From Tyto alba (taxonomy: Eukaryota > Chordata > Aves > Strigiformes > Tytonidae): 64,000 bases of DNA. The translations under genes were made by a program, and so were the position numbers. Positions 15,301-25,599 of this stretch are shown in pieces; position 1 is the first letter of the stretch; the number at the start of each line of letters is the position of its first letter. The DNA lies in assembly GCF_018691265.1 (NCBI RefSeq), contig NW_024881313.1, positions 19,709,518-19,773,517 on the forward strand. Direction: 5' to 3'. The notes under the pieces were generated by a model, which saw nothing but the letters and a program-made list of their open reading frames with translations, did no database searches and had not been told where the DNA came from.

Positions 15301-18300
15301 AGTAGCTAACTGATTATCTCTAAATATTGACATGAATTCTTCCCAGAAGTAAATCTATTCATAATAATAATTACCTAAAGCCTAAAAAACAAAGGACTGA
15401 ATACTCATTAATTTCTTAACTATTCATTCTAATAGGAAAAGTCAGTCACTTTGAGATCTGTTTTGTTTAGGTATCAGATGAAATTCTGTACCCAGCTGGA
15501 GCACCGAAGTTTGAAAAGGCTCTCAGTCAACTAGGGTTTTCAGATGATCAGGAAAAAAAAATAAAAAGGAAAGACTATAACTGGAGTTGGACAAAAGACT
15601 GAGAAACGAAAGACTAAAAGAAACCAAATTATCAATTTTAAATATTAAAAATGAGCCCTAAGGAATGGAATTAAATTATTCCTTGTGCCTGATATGAGTT
15701 GGAAATGAGAAACAGACCTAAATACGGCAAGGAAAACCTTCCAATTTCATTAATATAGAAGCCTTTAATAAATACTGTGGACAGGTGAGGGAATCTCCAT
15801 CACTATGGGTTGCTAAGAACAGACAGGACAAACATCTCTTAGAAATTATATATCAACTTTGTGTCACCTGTGAGCACAAGGATGGAGTAAATAATGCCTT
15901 GAAGAGCCTTCCAAGTACAAAATTTTATAATTTCTATGGAAATAGGTATAAATGCGATTTCACGATTTAGCTATTTTCTTGTATTTATCAACATTATGGA
16001 AGATCTTGAACCATTAGAAAAATACAAACTGTACGCCAAATTGCATTCTAAGATGTTGTAATTTGACAAAAATCCTCAAATTTGATATATAATGTCTCTT
16101 TCCACTTTAATATTCTGGAAATCTAATTTGAGAGCTGAATATTCCTTAATAGGAAATGGAAATAGACTGTAGAAGACTCACAGGAAGAAAATGCAATTTG
16201 GCAGAACATTTAATTTTCATTCCATCTGCATTTATCTTCTCATCCAAAATCTTCTTACTATATCAATCACTATGGAATTTATTCAGGATACAGTTTAATA
16301 AAAATCCTGCAAGCCATGTTTAGTTATATCAACACTTTCATTCACTGTCACAGTTTCTCCTATAAGGTTTTGATCCTGGCCAAAAGTGAGACTGAAGTGT
16401 CAGAAGACATTTTAAAAATAGCAGTTTTAACTAATTAGGCAGATATTTATGCCAGAAAACCATCTGGACATTTTACTGACAAGAGTAATTTAAAAAAATC
16501 ATCATTAGACAGAAAATACGCTTCTTATAGACTAATATATTTTTCTAATCATCTTGGTAAGTAAATACAAAGCAAAACATGCTCTCAAACACAAAATGAA
16601 AGCCATATTCGAGATCTTTTTAGAACATGCTTCATTTGTTCTATGATGACAAACCTAATATAGTCTGTTTCATTTTGTCCTACCAGTATAACGGGAAAAA
16701 CAAATTTTATAAAATAACTGGATTCTAACTACCTGATCTCTTATCAGTAATGGCTCCTACTGAGCCCCCGCAACTTCCTGGAAAATGCCCTGAATCGAGA
16801 GGACACAAATCTTGGATACCTTTCCATGGACACTGCTATTACTTTGAGGCCTCCAGGAAAAGAAGCTGGTCTCAAGCTGATCAGGAGTGTGCCCGACTAG
16901 GTAAGTGTTTTGTTTTAGAAAGACTGAAGATGTAATTAAACACATAAAATAATGGATGACATTGCTAAGGAAATCTTAAATTACTTTAAGACTTCAAACA
17001 ATGCTTTTTCGCTTTTCTGAGCATGCTTTTTCACAATAAAACTAAACTTTGTCAGAGACAGAGGCATCTGATATCTCAAACACCAGGTGAAATAGGAACA
17101 TCTCAAAAATATGAAATTACTACTAGTTTTATGGAAATCAGTAACTGGCTAGGGAGATAAATGCTCCCATAGTCCCACTAAGACACAGACTGCAGGGTTA
17201 TCTTTCCCTTCCCCATGTGTGAGGGAATCCACACACAGTGTGAACTAGGAGACATAAACTAATAGGAAAGTTGTCTTTACTAGTGCTGGCACATATTATT
17301 AACTTGATCTAACCGGCTGGACAACAACAAGATGGAGGAGTCATTTATCTTTCATGAATGAGTAAACACACCCAGCCATACAGCTCCTGCTCTGGAACAG
17401 ACCCCTCTACAATCTGACAAGAGCTGTATGTGCATTGGGGGAGAGGAAAAGACACTTTGCTCTGCATTTCTGATTTCTCCTGACTCTTCTGAGAATTGCT
17501 GTGATGCAGCATACATTTCAGTGTGAGAATAAGAAACATCCTATACATTAGCACTGTATGTCTGAGTGATAGTTTTTTAATCATAAGAGGGAATACAAGG
17601 ATTTGTAGCAGCTCTTCCTCGTATGTATGAAAACACTGACCTATGACTGTGTAAACAGAAAACATAGCTTTCCAAAGGCATTTTACTTTACAGCTGTGTG
17701 ACAACAGAATTCCTGAAGTGCTTCTGTAGAAAGATAAATCACATAATTACAAGAAAAAGTAAAGATTACACTAATAACCAGAATGAAAGCTTGCATTTGG
17801 ACTCTGGTCCATGTTCTAAATTCCTACACTTTTGCCTATGTTACTCACTGGCCAGACCAGGAAGGTGGTAATTTCTTGATGACCCCAATGCTGCTTTCTG
17901 TATCTGTAATCCCAGGGCATATGGCAATTATAAATCAACATCTGGATATCTTCTGGACTCCAACCTCTAGCTGTTTACACATCCTATCTACCCTTGCAGT
18001 ACATAGCATCAGGCACTGCCAAAAATGCTGCTCAGCCACTGGTGGGTGACAGAGCTGTAGTGGTGACATGCATGGTGCTGACTACATCAGTGTACCACTT
18101 TCAGCCTACTTGCATCACATTCTGGGGTGTAGTTGGACCTATCCAAAAATTATTGCAGGAGAGCGATTTTTCTTCTCTAAAATGCCAAAGGCTAAACAAA
18201 TCCCATGTCTTTGTGCTGGTTTGCATCCATACAGCTCACAGTCATGCTCAAAATACAATACAGCAATATAATAACCATAATGAGATTAGCACAATAATGG

Positions 18301-20732
18301 GTGTCTTTTATATCTTTTTGCATATCTTTTATCTGTTTATTGACTTAAGCTGTAAGAAAATGAGACACTGTTATATGTTCATTAATATTTTTTCAGCTGC
18401 TAATCTAGTATCAATAGGAGACTACACCGAAGCAAACTTTCTGTCAGACACCATTAAGATACTCCATGGAAAATCACCGAACTTTTGGATAGGGCTAAAA
18501 AAAAATGACAGAGGTAATATCTTCAGTATTTAATCATGCATTATCATAGCATACAAAATTATGATATATTAAAAAAAGCGCAACTTTGTATACTTGAAAG
18601 TATATATAAAAAATATACAAAGTTTATTTCAAAACATGTTTACATATGCTTAGAAATGTAACTGAAACATTTAACTTGCTAATCCTGTTATAAATTTTCA
18701 TTTTCCTCATCACAAATTATTCTATCTGTCTAAACCCCTGTATTTTATACATATATGCTCATTTTAAATATTAGGACAGTGGGTTTGGAAGGACAAATCT
18801 GCAATGGATTTTGTCAACTGGCAAATGGGAGAACCTTCAAACAAAAGGCATAAAGAGTGTGGAGAAGTATATGCATTGTCTGGCTACTGGAACACCAATG
18901 TCTGTTCTTTCAAAAAAGGATATATCTGTAAAAAAACAAAAAGTAAGTAATATTTCTAATACATTAATGTTAATAATGCCTGATAATATATTTTCATTGT
19001 ATAACGTAACAATGTAAAACATTATATGTTTGTGTGCAAAACCAGTACTCCCTAATAGCAGGATTTGGCTGCCTAAATACTAGGAGCCCCACATGGCTTC
19101 TGACTGCCTCCTCAGAAGGCTGCATCTCCCAGAAGTCCTGTAAAATTACCATTAGCCCCATGTAGCCATCATGAATACTTCAGATCCCTACGTTTAGAAA
19201 ATAGAATGGTCAAAGACTACTTATTTTTACTAAAAAGCCAGTTTTCAGTAGAATTTTCCCTCAAATATCACACAATCTAATATCAAAAGCAACATTTTGT
19301 TCAATTTCAGCTGAATATTTCATATATATATATAAAAAAAAATCTTGTTCTGATGAGTGCAATGAAAACTCTGTCTTGTGGAAACACTGGAATTCATGAT
19401 TCCTTTCATTATTGTCCTCTGAGTGGACTAGAGGAATATGATAACATACATTCTTGTGGCACTCTACTGTATGACAGAATCATGTTTAATAAAATGCTGG
19501 TACTATGCTGATAGCAAAATGATAATCTCCAAGAAAATGCAGGAGTTCAGTTACCAACTGAGATTAAATGAAAGCAGTCCAGAACATGAACATTTTGTTT
19601 GGTTAAGCTTCATATATATGTTAATCTTTCCCTTACCTGCTAAGTTTAGAAAGTGCAATTACCACAGAAACCACAACCACATGGAATGGTTGTCTCTGAC
19701 AAAAGGAGCTAAACTCACAGAAGATCCTTTTCAGCTCAAGTAAAATGCACATGATACATCTCTAATACTCAAGACCTCCTTTCAGGACATTCTTCCTGTT
19801 TCATAAAACACTTTATAATGATTAATGATCCTGTGGGCAGTTTCTCAGAAATAACCATGTTTGAAAACAGTTTTACAAAGAATGGAAATCTGACTCTTAA
19901 TTTCATGTCTTGTTGGGTATCTCAACTGAGGTCAGATGCTCTTGGACTGAAAGAGACAATCATCTTACCAGAGGTTTACACATGCTTAGCTTCATCTCTC
20001 TGGGACAGAAATTGTCACCAGCAAGTGGATATAGGGGTAATTGTCACGAACATCTGGACTTAGGAAGCTTAAAATGCCTTTTTTTTTTTTTTTTTTTTTT
20101 TTAAGCATTCAAAATAAGCATTTTCTTTTCCTTCCAAAAGCTCCTGAAAACACAGAGATGTCAACAGAGAATACAGGTAAGCATCCTTACTTTTAAGTAG
20201 AATTATAAGGACATGCTCAAACACAAGAAGAATATAATTACATAGTTTCTAGATATTCATTTTGAGAGTATTTAAAAATAAGAAGTTCATAAACTTCATC
20301 TGTATCTAGATATAGAAAATGGAGGTCATTCTGAAGTAAATCAGTTTTTGATCAGAATTCATTATATTTTGTTTGGTTTTGTTAGTAAGAAAAAAAAGCA
20401 AACCACTTGTTGAACTGAAAATCTACATGCACATTGCATTTGTCTGATTTCTCATTAAAGAAACCACATTTATTTATACATTCTGAAATAAATTAAGATC
20501 AAAGGTGTTGATTCAGTTTCATCCACTTACAGAAGAGAAGATGGAGAAAGTACTTTCGGCCGGCATCATTTGGCTGTTCGTTCTTCTGGCCCTTTTTATA
20601 ATTGGAACTGGAAGTATAATTTTTTTCTACCTGAGAAAGAAAAGACAAAACCTGCTACATATTTCAACAAGAATGAGTGGACCAGAAGCAACTGTGGATA
20701 TCCAAGAAAAAGATGTACATACCAACATGTAG
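187..20732 (+). CDS. MRC1: Macrophage mannose receptor 1-like, 3' part of gene (21 exons, CTLD3 to C-terminus)
   Basis: This is a type I endocytic receptor of the mannose receptor family, which takes up glycoproteins at the surface of macrophages, dendritic cells and some endothelia. Twenty-one exons with GT/AG borders and matching phases (2,811 coding bases, 936 residues plus stop) line up with human MRC1 from CTLD3 onward. In-window residues are: CTLD3 1-121, CTLD4 141-271, CTLD5 290-413, CTLD6 437-577, CTLD7 585-710, CTLD8 725-857, stalk 858-879, membrane segment 880-904, tail 905-936. The signal peptide, cysteine-rich domain, FNII domain and CTLD1-2 lie before the window. CTLD5 has EPN (about residues 379-381) and WND; CTLD4 has neither. 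The tail is shorter than the roughly 45 residues of human MRC1 and has no FxNxxY motif. Birds have several tandem MRC1-like genes, so this may be a paralogue rather than the strict orthologue. Family assignment is certain; orthology is not. Confidence 0.93.
745..893 (+). CDS. MRC1: MRC1-like exon 2: middle of CTLD3
   Basis: The acceptor is ATTTCAG and the donor is CTG|GTACAC. The exon completes the split Arg codon and reads [19 protein letters not shown] and LYTNWN, the hallmark WIGL core of a C-type lectin fold. It has no EPN, as in human CTLD3. It ends in phase 1. Confidence 0.92.
1036..1582 (+). mobile_element. CR1 LINE, 5'-truncated copy, sense orientation
   Basis: The sequence carries the signature end of the CR1 reverse-transcriptase ORF ([43 protein letters not shown]), then the CR1 3'UTR (CAGGCTGCCCAGGGAAG, GGAGGTATTTAGCAG, GTCATTTCCAACC), and ends in the degenerate ATTCT-type tail repeats typical of CR1. 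It sits in the intron between MRC1-like exons 2 and 3 and cannot mobilise, having only the last part of ORF2. CR1 is the dominant LINE of birds and other sauropsids. Confidence 0.93.
1935..2134 (+). CDS. MRC1: MRC1-like exon 3: end of CTLD3, linker, start of CTLD4
   Basis: The exon begins after an AAAG acceptor (A at -3, a weaker form), which is needed to keep the Gly codon in frame, and ends at AGA|GTAAGT. It encodes [16 protein letters not shown], the closing CTLD3 cysteines (FLCKK), a Thr/Pro/Ser-rich linker, and KCPLGWDAS...CFR, which opens CTLD4. Confidence 0.9.
2438..2565 (+). CDS. MRC1: MRC1-like exon 4: CTLD4, first helices
   Basis: The acceptor is TCTACAG and the donor AAT|GTAAAT; the exon ends in phase 2. 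It encodes [20 protein letters not shown] followed by IRSEEEQ, very close to the human sequence KKTWFESRDFCRALGGDLAS. Confidence 0.93.
3184..3271 (+). CDS. MRC1: MRC1-like exon 5: CTLD4 core
   Basis: The acceptor is CTCTAG and the donor CCG|GTGAGT. It encodes [23 protein letters not shown], of which the WIGL and WSDGSP parts are the conserved CTLD core; it ends in phase 0. Only the loop before the sugar site is in this exon. Confidence 0.92.
3836..3971 (+). CDS. MRC1: MRC1-like exon 6: end of CTLD4, with sugar-binding motifs lost
   Basis: The acceptor is TCTGTAG and the donor AAG|GTAGGT. The exon reads [20 protein letters not shown], then [11 protein letters not shown] and NWICEIKK. Human MRC1 has VSYENWAYGEPNN here and WND before the Cys. 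Both the EPN calcium/mannose motif and WND are replaced (SWIKV), and the usual NW is gone, while the disulphide cysteines remain. The domain probably folds but is not expected to bind mannose in the classical way. Confidence 0.9.
3972..6083 (+). other. MRC1: Intron of MRC1-like gene
   Basis: A 2.1-kb AT-rich intron with simple A and T runs. No repeat family or internal gene is recognised. Confidence 0.85.
6084..6122 (+). CDS. MRC1: MRC1-like exon 7: linker between CTLD4 and CTLD5
   Basis: A 39-base exon between ATTACAG and A|GTAAGC. It encodes [13 protein letters not shown], matching the human Pro-rich linker (GQTPKPEPTPAPQ). It is phase 1 at both ends, so skipping it would keep the frame. 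Confidence 0.85.
6224..6387 (+). CDS. MRC1: MRC1-like exon 8: start of CTLD5
   Basis: The acceptor is GTTGCAG and the donor TGT|GTAAGT. It encodes [20 protein letters not shown], then [15 protein letters not shown] and SERKFLWKC. Human CTLD5 reads VTEDGWVIYKDYQYYFSKEK and FLWKY, so the exon is conserved end to end. It ends in phase 0. Confidence 0.93.
6388..7503 (+). other. MRC1: Intron of MRC1-like gene
   Basis: A 1.1-kb intron inside CTLD5. Nothing is recognised in it. Confidence 0.85.
7504..7571 (+). CDS. MRC1: MRC1-like exon 9: CTLD5
   Basis: A 68-base exon between TGTTTAG and AG|GTAGGT. It encodes [16 protein letters not shown], matching human SAYFIGLLISLDKKF; it ends in phase 2. Confidence 0.85.
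8011..8111 (+). CDS. MRC1: MRC1-like exon 10: CTLD5 with EPN sugar motif
   Basis: The exon follows an unusually long T run ending TTTCAG and ends at G|GTGAGT. It encodes [20 protein letters not shown], then [13 protein letters not shown] is the mannose-type calcium-binding motif of C-type lectins and is retained here, so CTLD5 is the best candidate sugar-binding domain of this receptor. Confidence 0.94.
8773..8915 (+). CDS. MRC1: MRC1-like exon 11: end of CTLD5, linker, start of CTLD6
   Basis: The acceptor is TTTCAG and the donor CAG|GTATGA. It encodes [19 protein letters not shown], with the WND that completes the CTLD5 calcium site, then a linker with an NAT glycosylation site, then [13 protein letters not shown] opening CTLD6. 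Phase 0 at the end. Confidence 0.92.
10114..10219 (+). CDS. MRC1: MRC1-like exon 12: CTLD6
   Basis: The acceptor is CCCTAG and the donor AAG|GTATAG. It encodes [19 protein letters not shown], then [14 protein letters not shown], matching human CFKIFG..., W.EARKAC and FGGNLVSIQNEKEQ. Phase 1 at the end. Confidence 0.9.
11008..11204 (+). CDS. MRC1: MRC1-like exon 13: CTLD6 core
   Basis: The acceptor is TTCCCAG and the donor CAG|GTAAAT. It encodes [20 protein letters not shown], then [19 protein letters not shown]. There is no EPN, as in human CTLD6 (GKGYPGG). The loop after NW carries an acidic stretch before the next Cys, as in the human gene. Confidence 0.92.
12844..12946 (+). CDS. MRC1: MRC1-like exon 14: end of CTLD6
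   Basis: The acceptor is CCAACAG and the donor GTG|GTGAGT. It encodes [17 protein letters not shown] and GYICQKNS. The paired cysteines and GYICQ match human CTLD6. Phase 1 at the end. Confidence 0.9.
13616..13848 (+). CDS. MRC1: MRC1-like exon 15: first half of CTLD7
   Basis: The acceptor is CCTACAG and the donor GCA|GTAAGA. It encodes the inter-domain linker and [20 protein letters not shown], then DPYSQA and [10 protein letters not shown]. Human CTLD7 has W.EAE.YC....[13 protein letters not shown] and VWIALNSN, a clear match. Phase 0 at the end. Confidence 0.93.
15024..15189 (+). CDS. MRC1: MRC1-like exon 16: second half of CTLD7
   Basis: The acceptor is CTTCCAG and the donor ATG|GTAAGC. 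It encodes [38 protein letters not shown] and FSVCKKSD, matching human YTWTDKWRVRYTNWAADEPK and YLDLDGYWKTAHCNE. EPK replaces EPN, as in human. Phase 1 at the end. Confidence 0.93.
16748..16900 (+). CDS. MRC1: MRC1-like exon 17: linker and start of CTLD8
   Basis: The acceptor is TTATCAG and the donor TAG|GTAAGT. It encodes [30 protein letters not shown] and [14 protein letters not shown]. Human reads [14 protein letters not shown]...[14 protein letters not shown], the most strongly conserved exon in the window. Confidence 0.95.
18397..18513 (+). CDS. MRC1: MRC1-like exon 18: CTLD8
   Basis: The acceptor is TTTTCAG and the donor GAG|GTAATA. It encodes [20 protein letters not shown], then [14 protein letters not shown], matching human SSLVSIESAAESSFLS and NFWIGLFRN. 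Phase 1 at both ends. Confidence 0.92.
18775..18942 (+). CDS. MRC1: MRC1-like exon 19: end of CTLD8
   Basis: The acceptor is ATATTAG and the donor AAA|GTAAGT. It encodes [20 protein letters not shown], then [20 protein letters not shown] and [10 protein letters not shown]. Human reads TWLWINNSPVSFVNWNTGDP and YKGYICKRPK. EPS and WNT stand where a sugar-binding domain would have EPN and WND. Confidence 0.93.
18943..20140 (+). other. MRC1: Intron before the stalk exon
   Basis: A 1.2-kb intron with a TATATATA stretch near 19323 and a run of 24 T at 20079-20102. Nothing else is recognised. Confidence 0.8.
20141..20176 (+). CDS. MRC1: MRC1-like exon 20: stalk between CTLD8 and membrane
   Basis: A 36-base exon after an AAAAG acceptor and before CAG|GTAAGC. 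It encodes [11 protein letters not shown], a short Thr/Glu-rich stalk. It is phase 1 at both ends, which is needed to join exons 19 and 21. The 24-base T run at 20079-20102 lies 38 bases upstream. The call rests on phase and position rather than residue conservation. Confidence 0.75.
20533..20732 (+). CDS. MRC1: MRC1-like terminal exon 21: membrane segment and short tail
   Basis: The acceptor is CTTACAG, phase 1, and the exon runs to TAG at 20730-20732. It encodes EEKMEKVLS, a 25-residue hydrophobic helix (20559-20633: [16 protein letters not shown]...) and the stop-transfer RKKR. The tail then contains QNLLHIS and ends EKDVHTNM. Human MRC1 carries FENTLYF and ends with EQNEHSVI; neither is present. 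The LL pair could act in sorting, but that is only a guess. Confidence 0.88.
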
Positions 20733-21430
20733 TCTGACAAAATGCTTGTCTGTTCCAACTAGCAAAAAACAGCCTATGAATCGGTGAAATCTTTTGCTAA
20801 TTTTGCATTTTCCTACCTACTTATTAGTCTCCTCTTTTCACAAAGTTCATGGATTTATAAAAATACACATACATGTACAGTCCCTCCAAAATTCCCTACA
20901 AAGTGTTACACAAAGGTGTTCTTTTGTTTGGTCTGGGGAGTACACATACATTTCTCACATAAATGAGCATGGCTGAAAAGCTGGCTTCAGAGGTGTTATG
21001 GGAAAAATCTAACAGATATTTACTATGTGAAATTATTTAACTCAATGCAGAAATCCTCTTTTTTGCGCACAGGGGAAATCATTACTCATATCTTTACATT
21101 ATTTTTTTCTGCTGTATTACTTCACTGTTATCTAGACAATGATGGGAAGCACTGCTCATTTCAGATTTTCAGCTTCCCAGTTTATGATATTATCTTTTCA
21201 TTCATGTCAGACCTGTTGTAACGCCTGCATTTGTGAATTAAATATTCCTTACCAAAAATATATGGAAAGATGTAAAAAAATTGAATGCACTCCTTTATTC
21301 CTACTTCTAGTCTGAGTATTTGGAATATTTATGCCATTTCCTACAGCCTTGCCATTTTCTATTCTGTAAATATTAACATTTTTTTGCCAGGTTCAAATTA
21401 ATAAAAAAAATACAACAGTAGGTGATCTTT
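20733..21430 (+). other. MRC1: Probable 3'UTR of the MRC1-like gene
   Basis: This AT-rich stretch follows the stop codon. The first AATAAA signal I see is at 21400-21405; further ones are at 21550-21555 and 21577-21582, so the mRNA probably ends between about 21.42 and 21.6 kb. The exact cleavage site cannot be fixed from sequence alone. Confidence 0.55.
21400..21405 (+). terminator. AATAAA poly(A) signal
   Basis: First canonical hexamer downstream of the MRC1-like stop codon, about 670 bases after it. Backup hexamers lie at 21550 and 21577. Confidence 0.5.
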
Positions 21431-21609
21431 CCATCGGGTTTTATTTCAGTAATGATGCTTTCAGTATACAGAGATAACCCTTTTTAAATTCAAGCATGTA
21501 TAATGAATGGCTATCTTATATTGCAATATATAACTTTCCAGTTTAGAGAAATAAAATCATCAGTGCAATTTTTGAAAATAAATTCTTCAATTTTTTGTTG
21601 TAATTTAAT

Positions 21610-24600
21610 TTTATAATGTACTGCCTAGATCCCCTTTCAGCTCTTCCTTCAATTGTACACAATAGCAGTGTTTGCCTCAAGGGGCAGTTTTTCATTCTGC
21701 ATATTTTAAGACATGCACCATCCCTCCTGACTTATGAAAACACCTTTCTCCAAGCCACAGGAGGGCACCCAGCACTCCAAGCCATGGGGAGCCTCAGTGA
21801 AGAAGCATACAGAGGAGCAGGGCTAGAGCAGAGGAGCTTCTACCAAATATCTGTAACGGGAAACAGTTTCTCTTTTGGCCCTTCTGTGAGAACTGTAGTC
21901 AGAATTTCTTCCCCTCTCCCTGTGCTTAAGGTCTCTGACTGACAAAAAGATGACGACATGCTGATCTCTTTTAAAGATAAAAGAGTATCTGGAATGAGTG
22001 GAATAGGTTTCTGCACCAGGATATCTGTCCTGTGCCTGAGCAACTTAAGAACCACTTGTATTATCTCTATTATTTACCTTTTCCCTAGATATCTAGTAAA
22101 CAATAAAGGCTGATAAGTAAAAATGTTATTGATCGCTTAGAATGTAAGTACCCTCTTCCTTTAGGAATACTTCAGCTGTTTTATCAAGGGCTATCTTAGA
22201 ACATGAGGTACCCCTGCTAACATGTTTCCTCCCGAGCTTTCAATTTTTCCCCTGCACTCCTCGGCTGGGTAGACACACATTATTCGACACCTTTGGATAA
22301 GTTTGTAAAGAAGTTTCACCAATCACAGATATACAAAGATGTCTAAAGACTGTAATGACTTCTCCCTATCTGGTGTGTCTGTATGACATCACTTAACCAC
22401 ACGATCTGGTAAAATAACCCCAAACCAAGAAACAAAAACCCTACAGGTTGTTAAAATAGAGTTGCTATTTAAGTAAACCAAAAGTAAATTTTACAAGTAA
22501 TGTCCTTTGAACGCTTTGTAAAGCCCAGAGATAAAAAGAAATTCCTTACATTACTACAATAATTTCTGTAATACCAACTCCTGTGATAAAGAACCAGTCA
22601 CTGCTATTTTCAGAAAGAAACTGGAAAAGGCTGAGAGAACATTGCACAAAACTGTGCAAACGGGATAAACATCACCTGCTTTCCATGGAGATGACTGGAG
22701 ATAAAATTGTTTCCTGGTACGTGCTACAGAAATCCAGGAATATATAGTTATGCTTCCCTACTGGATGAGTAAATAGCGCAAGTGCATTTCCTGTTCTATA
22801 CTTACAAACAGTATAGGCTGCTGGATCCTACTGCATATATGCCCAGTTTAGTGGATCTGAAAAATTAAAATTACCTTTCCCAAAAGAAAAACGAAACATA
22901 CAATAGAAGAGACTAAAATTTTAAAAGTTATTTATAAGTTAACTGTAAAAATTGGGGGCTCATAACAGGGGTATTCTGGTGACCAGATTCAGCACAGGTT
23001 AGGAGCTCCAGAGGAGGAGCCTGGCTGGTATCACACCCAGTGGGAAGTACACAGAGCTCAATAGTCAGGCTGGTCTACATGCCAGATATCTCTGTTATCA
23101 TATGAAAATCTTTCAATATAGAGACATTTTTATGCACAGATATTTTGTAGTTAGACTGAACACCATGCCTGAACAAGAAATGGACAGGATCACAGGCTAG
23201 GCATAAGGTATGCTGCTGATGCTCCTGCAAGGTACTGAAACACTGCAAGCTTCACACTTGGACAAAGTATAAAGACAGAATCCAGGCGTTAAATTACTTA
23301 ATACAATAAACTTGTAATCTTCACATTTCTACAAATAACCCTACTGGATCTTAATATTAAGATAAACAACTTTTGTGGAAATGGTTTCAGGCTAGTTTCA
23401 ACAGTCACAAGAAGAAAAATTCTGGACACATGTTCACATAATATTTTCCTTATTTTTCATCAGAATCTTTTGCAATGACAACATAATCTCTTTCATACAC
23501 AGGCTTAGCTAAAACACCTGAAGGGGACTGAATTAATCTTACATAATGCCGATATGTAAAATGTAAACATATCTAGCTAAACTTCTCACCCAAGGTTCTC
23601 ACTGTGGTCAGTACAGAGAAATGGATATATTAGGGTGCAATTACTTGATCTAGTCTAGAGTCTGATGAGAACCTCTAGACTCTCACTGACACAGAGGAAG
23701 CCTAAACTAATTATCTCCCAGTAACTGAGTTCTGCAGAATCCAATTCTTAATTTATATTTAATGCAATCTGGCACAGCACACACTAATAGTTTTTTGTTG
23801 ATTACATTTATTGTCAATAGCTTCAGGCTATTTCAGAAAACAGCTACCAAAACCAGTCCCAATAGATTTTGGGGTTTTATTCTGCTTTGAAACCATTACT
23901 TTTGGAAACAAAACTCATGTTAAATTAAAAAATTTCTGTTGGTTTTATTTTTCATAATAATTTCGAATGGAATGGAAAGTGAGCAGGTAGCATTTCTTAA
24001 GAAAATGTTCAGAACACTGACAGCAGTTCCTATGAAAGCAGAAATCATTGACCCTAACTACAGAGGAACTACATCTAAAATAAATTCTGAAGGCAACCAT
24101 CTGCCTTGGTACACTCATGAACACATTCCAACCCAGTGCCAGAATGGGTGAGAAATCAGTGAAGTGTGTCTGCTTATAGTCCTGATACAATCTCTGTATT
24201 TAAAGTATGCCCAATTCTGTTTCTCTGAGGAGCAGCTGATGTATACAGTACACCAGTGAATCCTTGAAAAGATTAAGTTGTGCTGAGCATCAAAAATGAG
24301 GGCTCTGCCATTTCTATCTCCATCACGGATGCATATAGCTGAGGAAGAAAAACTGAGCATATAAGTCCTGCTCAGTCTTATACCAAGTGCTGCTGCTAAA
24401 AGTTCCCTCTCCTTTTCTGTGTAGACTGCCATAAAACAACTGTATCCACTTCGCCTACATTCTGTTTATATTTCTCCCATCCATTTCCTACTAACTTCAA
24501 GATCTTAATGCTAAACTAGAATAGAACAATGGTATTTTTGGCCATCAGGCTGACAATCTCTGTTTACTAAGAATTTTTCAATTTTTAGTTCAGCTAAATC

Positions 24601-25590
24601 TGGACAGAATTTATATTTAATTTCTGTAAGTCCCATTTCTGTTTACAGTATCATAGCTTTAGTCATTGATAAATCTTAAATATCACTTCATTACCAGTGC
24701 ACATTAGGATCTTGTATATCTCAGCCACTACACCCAACACGGTCCTCATATGATATATAAAACATTCCTGAATTACGTGGCATTATTTCCCTAATTGTTT
24801 AAAATGATGTCACATTCCACTGGTAAAAAAGTGATTAGAAACGGGTCATTACTTGAACTGGATTAATAAATAATTTTCAGATGAGCTTATTTTGCATCCT
24901 ATTACATTCTCCTCCTTTTTCTCCTGCTCTTTGACCTTATTCTCCTGCTCTTTGACCTTATTCTCCTGCATCTTTGGGTTTCATTTTGCCCTTTATACAT
25001 GTCCTATATAGGAGATTGTTGCAAGAGTTTGGCGGAGACTTTTGAAGGCTGTGCATTTCACAGACAAACCTCCTAATGTAACAAGGTGCCCTCCAGCTGC
25101 TCACTAAGTTTGATTCTTGCTGTGCAACTGGAACTGGCTATTCAGACCACCAAACCTCTGATAATCTGGTTTGCCAACACTTGTGCAGTATCATTTTCTC
25201 CTGGCACTGATCCCAATAAAAAATTGTTTTCTTTCTCTGCTCTTCCAGATACTTGTAAATTGTGGAAGTCACTCGGTTGCTGTCTGAGGCAGATACTATC
25301 TATGTAAATATAGCTGAACAAGGAAAGTGAGAGAGACCAAAATGGTAAGTATCCAGCAAAATCCAGTAAACTGGAGAATACATTTATTTTCCCTAATCAA
25401 GGGACATAAGTGCCATTTTTATAAGCTTTATCTCAACAAATATTTTTTTAAAATATTGTCAGAGGAACACGGAGTACTCAGTTCTCACCCTCCAAAATAC
25501 ATCTGAATTAACTTTTAACAGCTAACTGCTTCCAGTTACAGGCAGAGGTAAGAACCACCGGTATGTAGGTTATTGCCTCTCTCCTTAAGA
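21610..25590. other. Intergenic sequence without recognised genes
   Basis: AT-rich unique sequence after the MRC1-like gene. ORFs here are short and have no recognisable family or splice context. The only structure seen is the 21-base tandem duplication at 24921-24962. Confidence 0.6.
24921..24962. repeat. 21-base perfect tandem duplication
   Basis: The unit CTCCTGCTCTTTGACCTTAT plus one T occurs twice back to back (24921-24941 and 24942-24962), and a third partial copy starts at 24963. Confidence 0.95.
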
Positions 25591-25599
25591 ATGGACTAG

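Larger units (their letters stand above)
13849..18396 (+). other. MRC1: CTLD7-CTLD8 introns of MRC1-like gene
   Basis: Introns 13849-15023, 15190-16747 and 16901-18396, separated by exons 16 and 17. No recognised repeats. The long open frame at 17994-18533 is chance intron reading that runs into true exon 18. Confidence 0.8.

Noticed and set aside
17994..18533. 179-codon frame running into MRC1-like exon 18
   Set aside because: Only the last part (from 18397) is exon 18. The upstream portion is intron, preceded by a proper TTTTCAG acceptor.
21755..21772. Second CTCF-like string, CCACAGGAGGGCACC
   Set aside because: Spacing between the CCA and AG parts is one base short of the consensus.
21616..21942. 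108-codon frame just after the MRC1-like 3'UTR
   Set aside because: No family, no conserved motif, and position past the poly(A) signals suggest chance.
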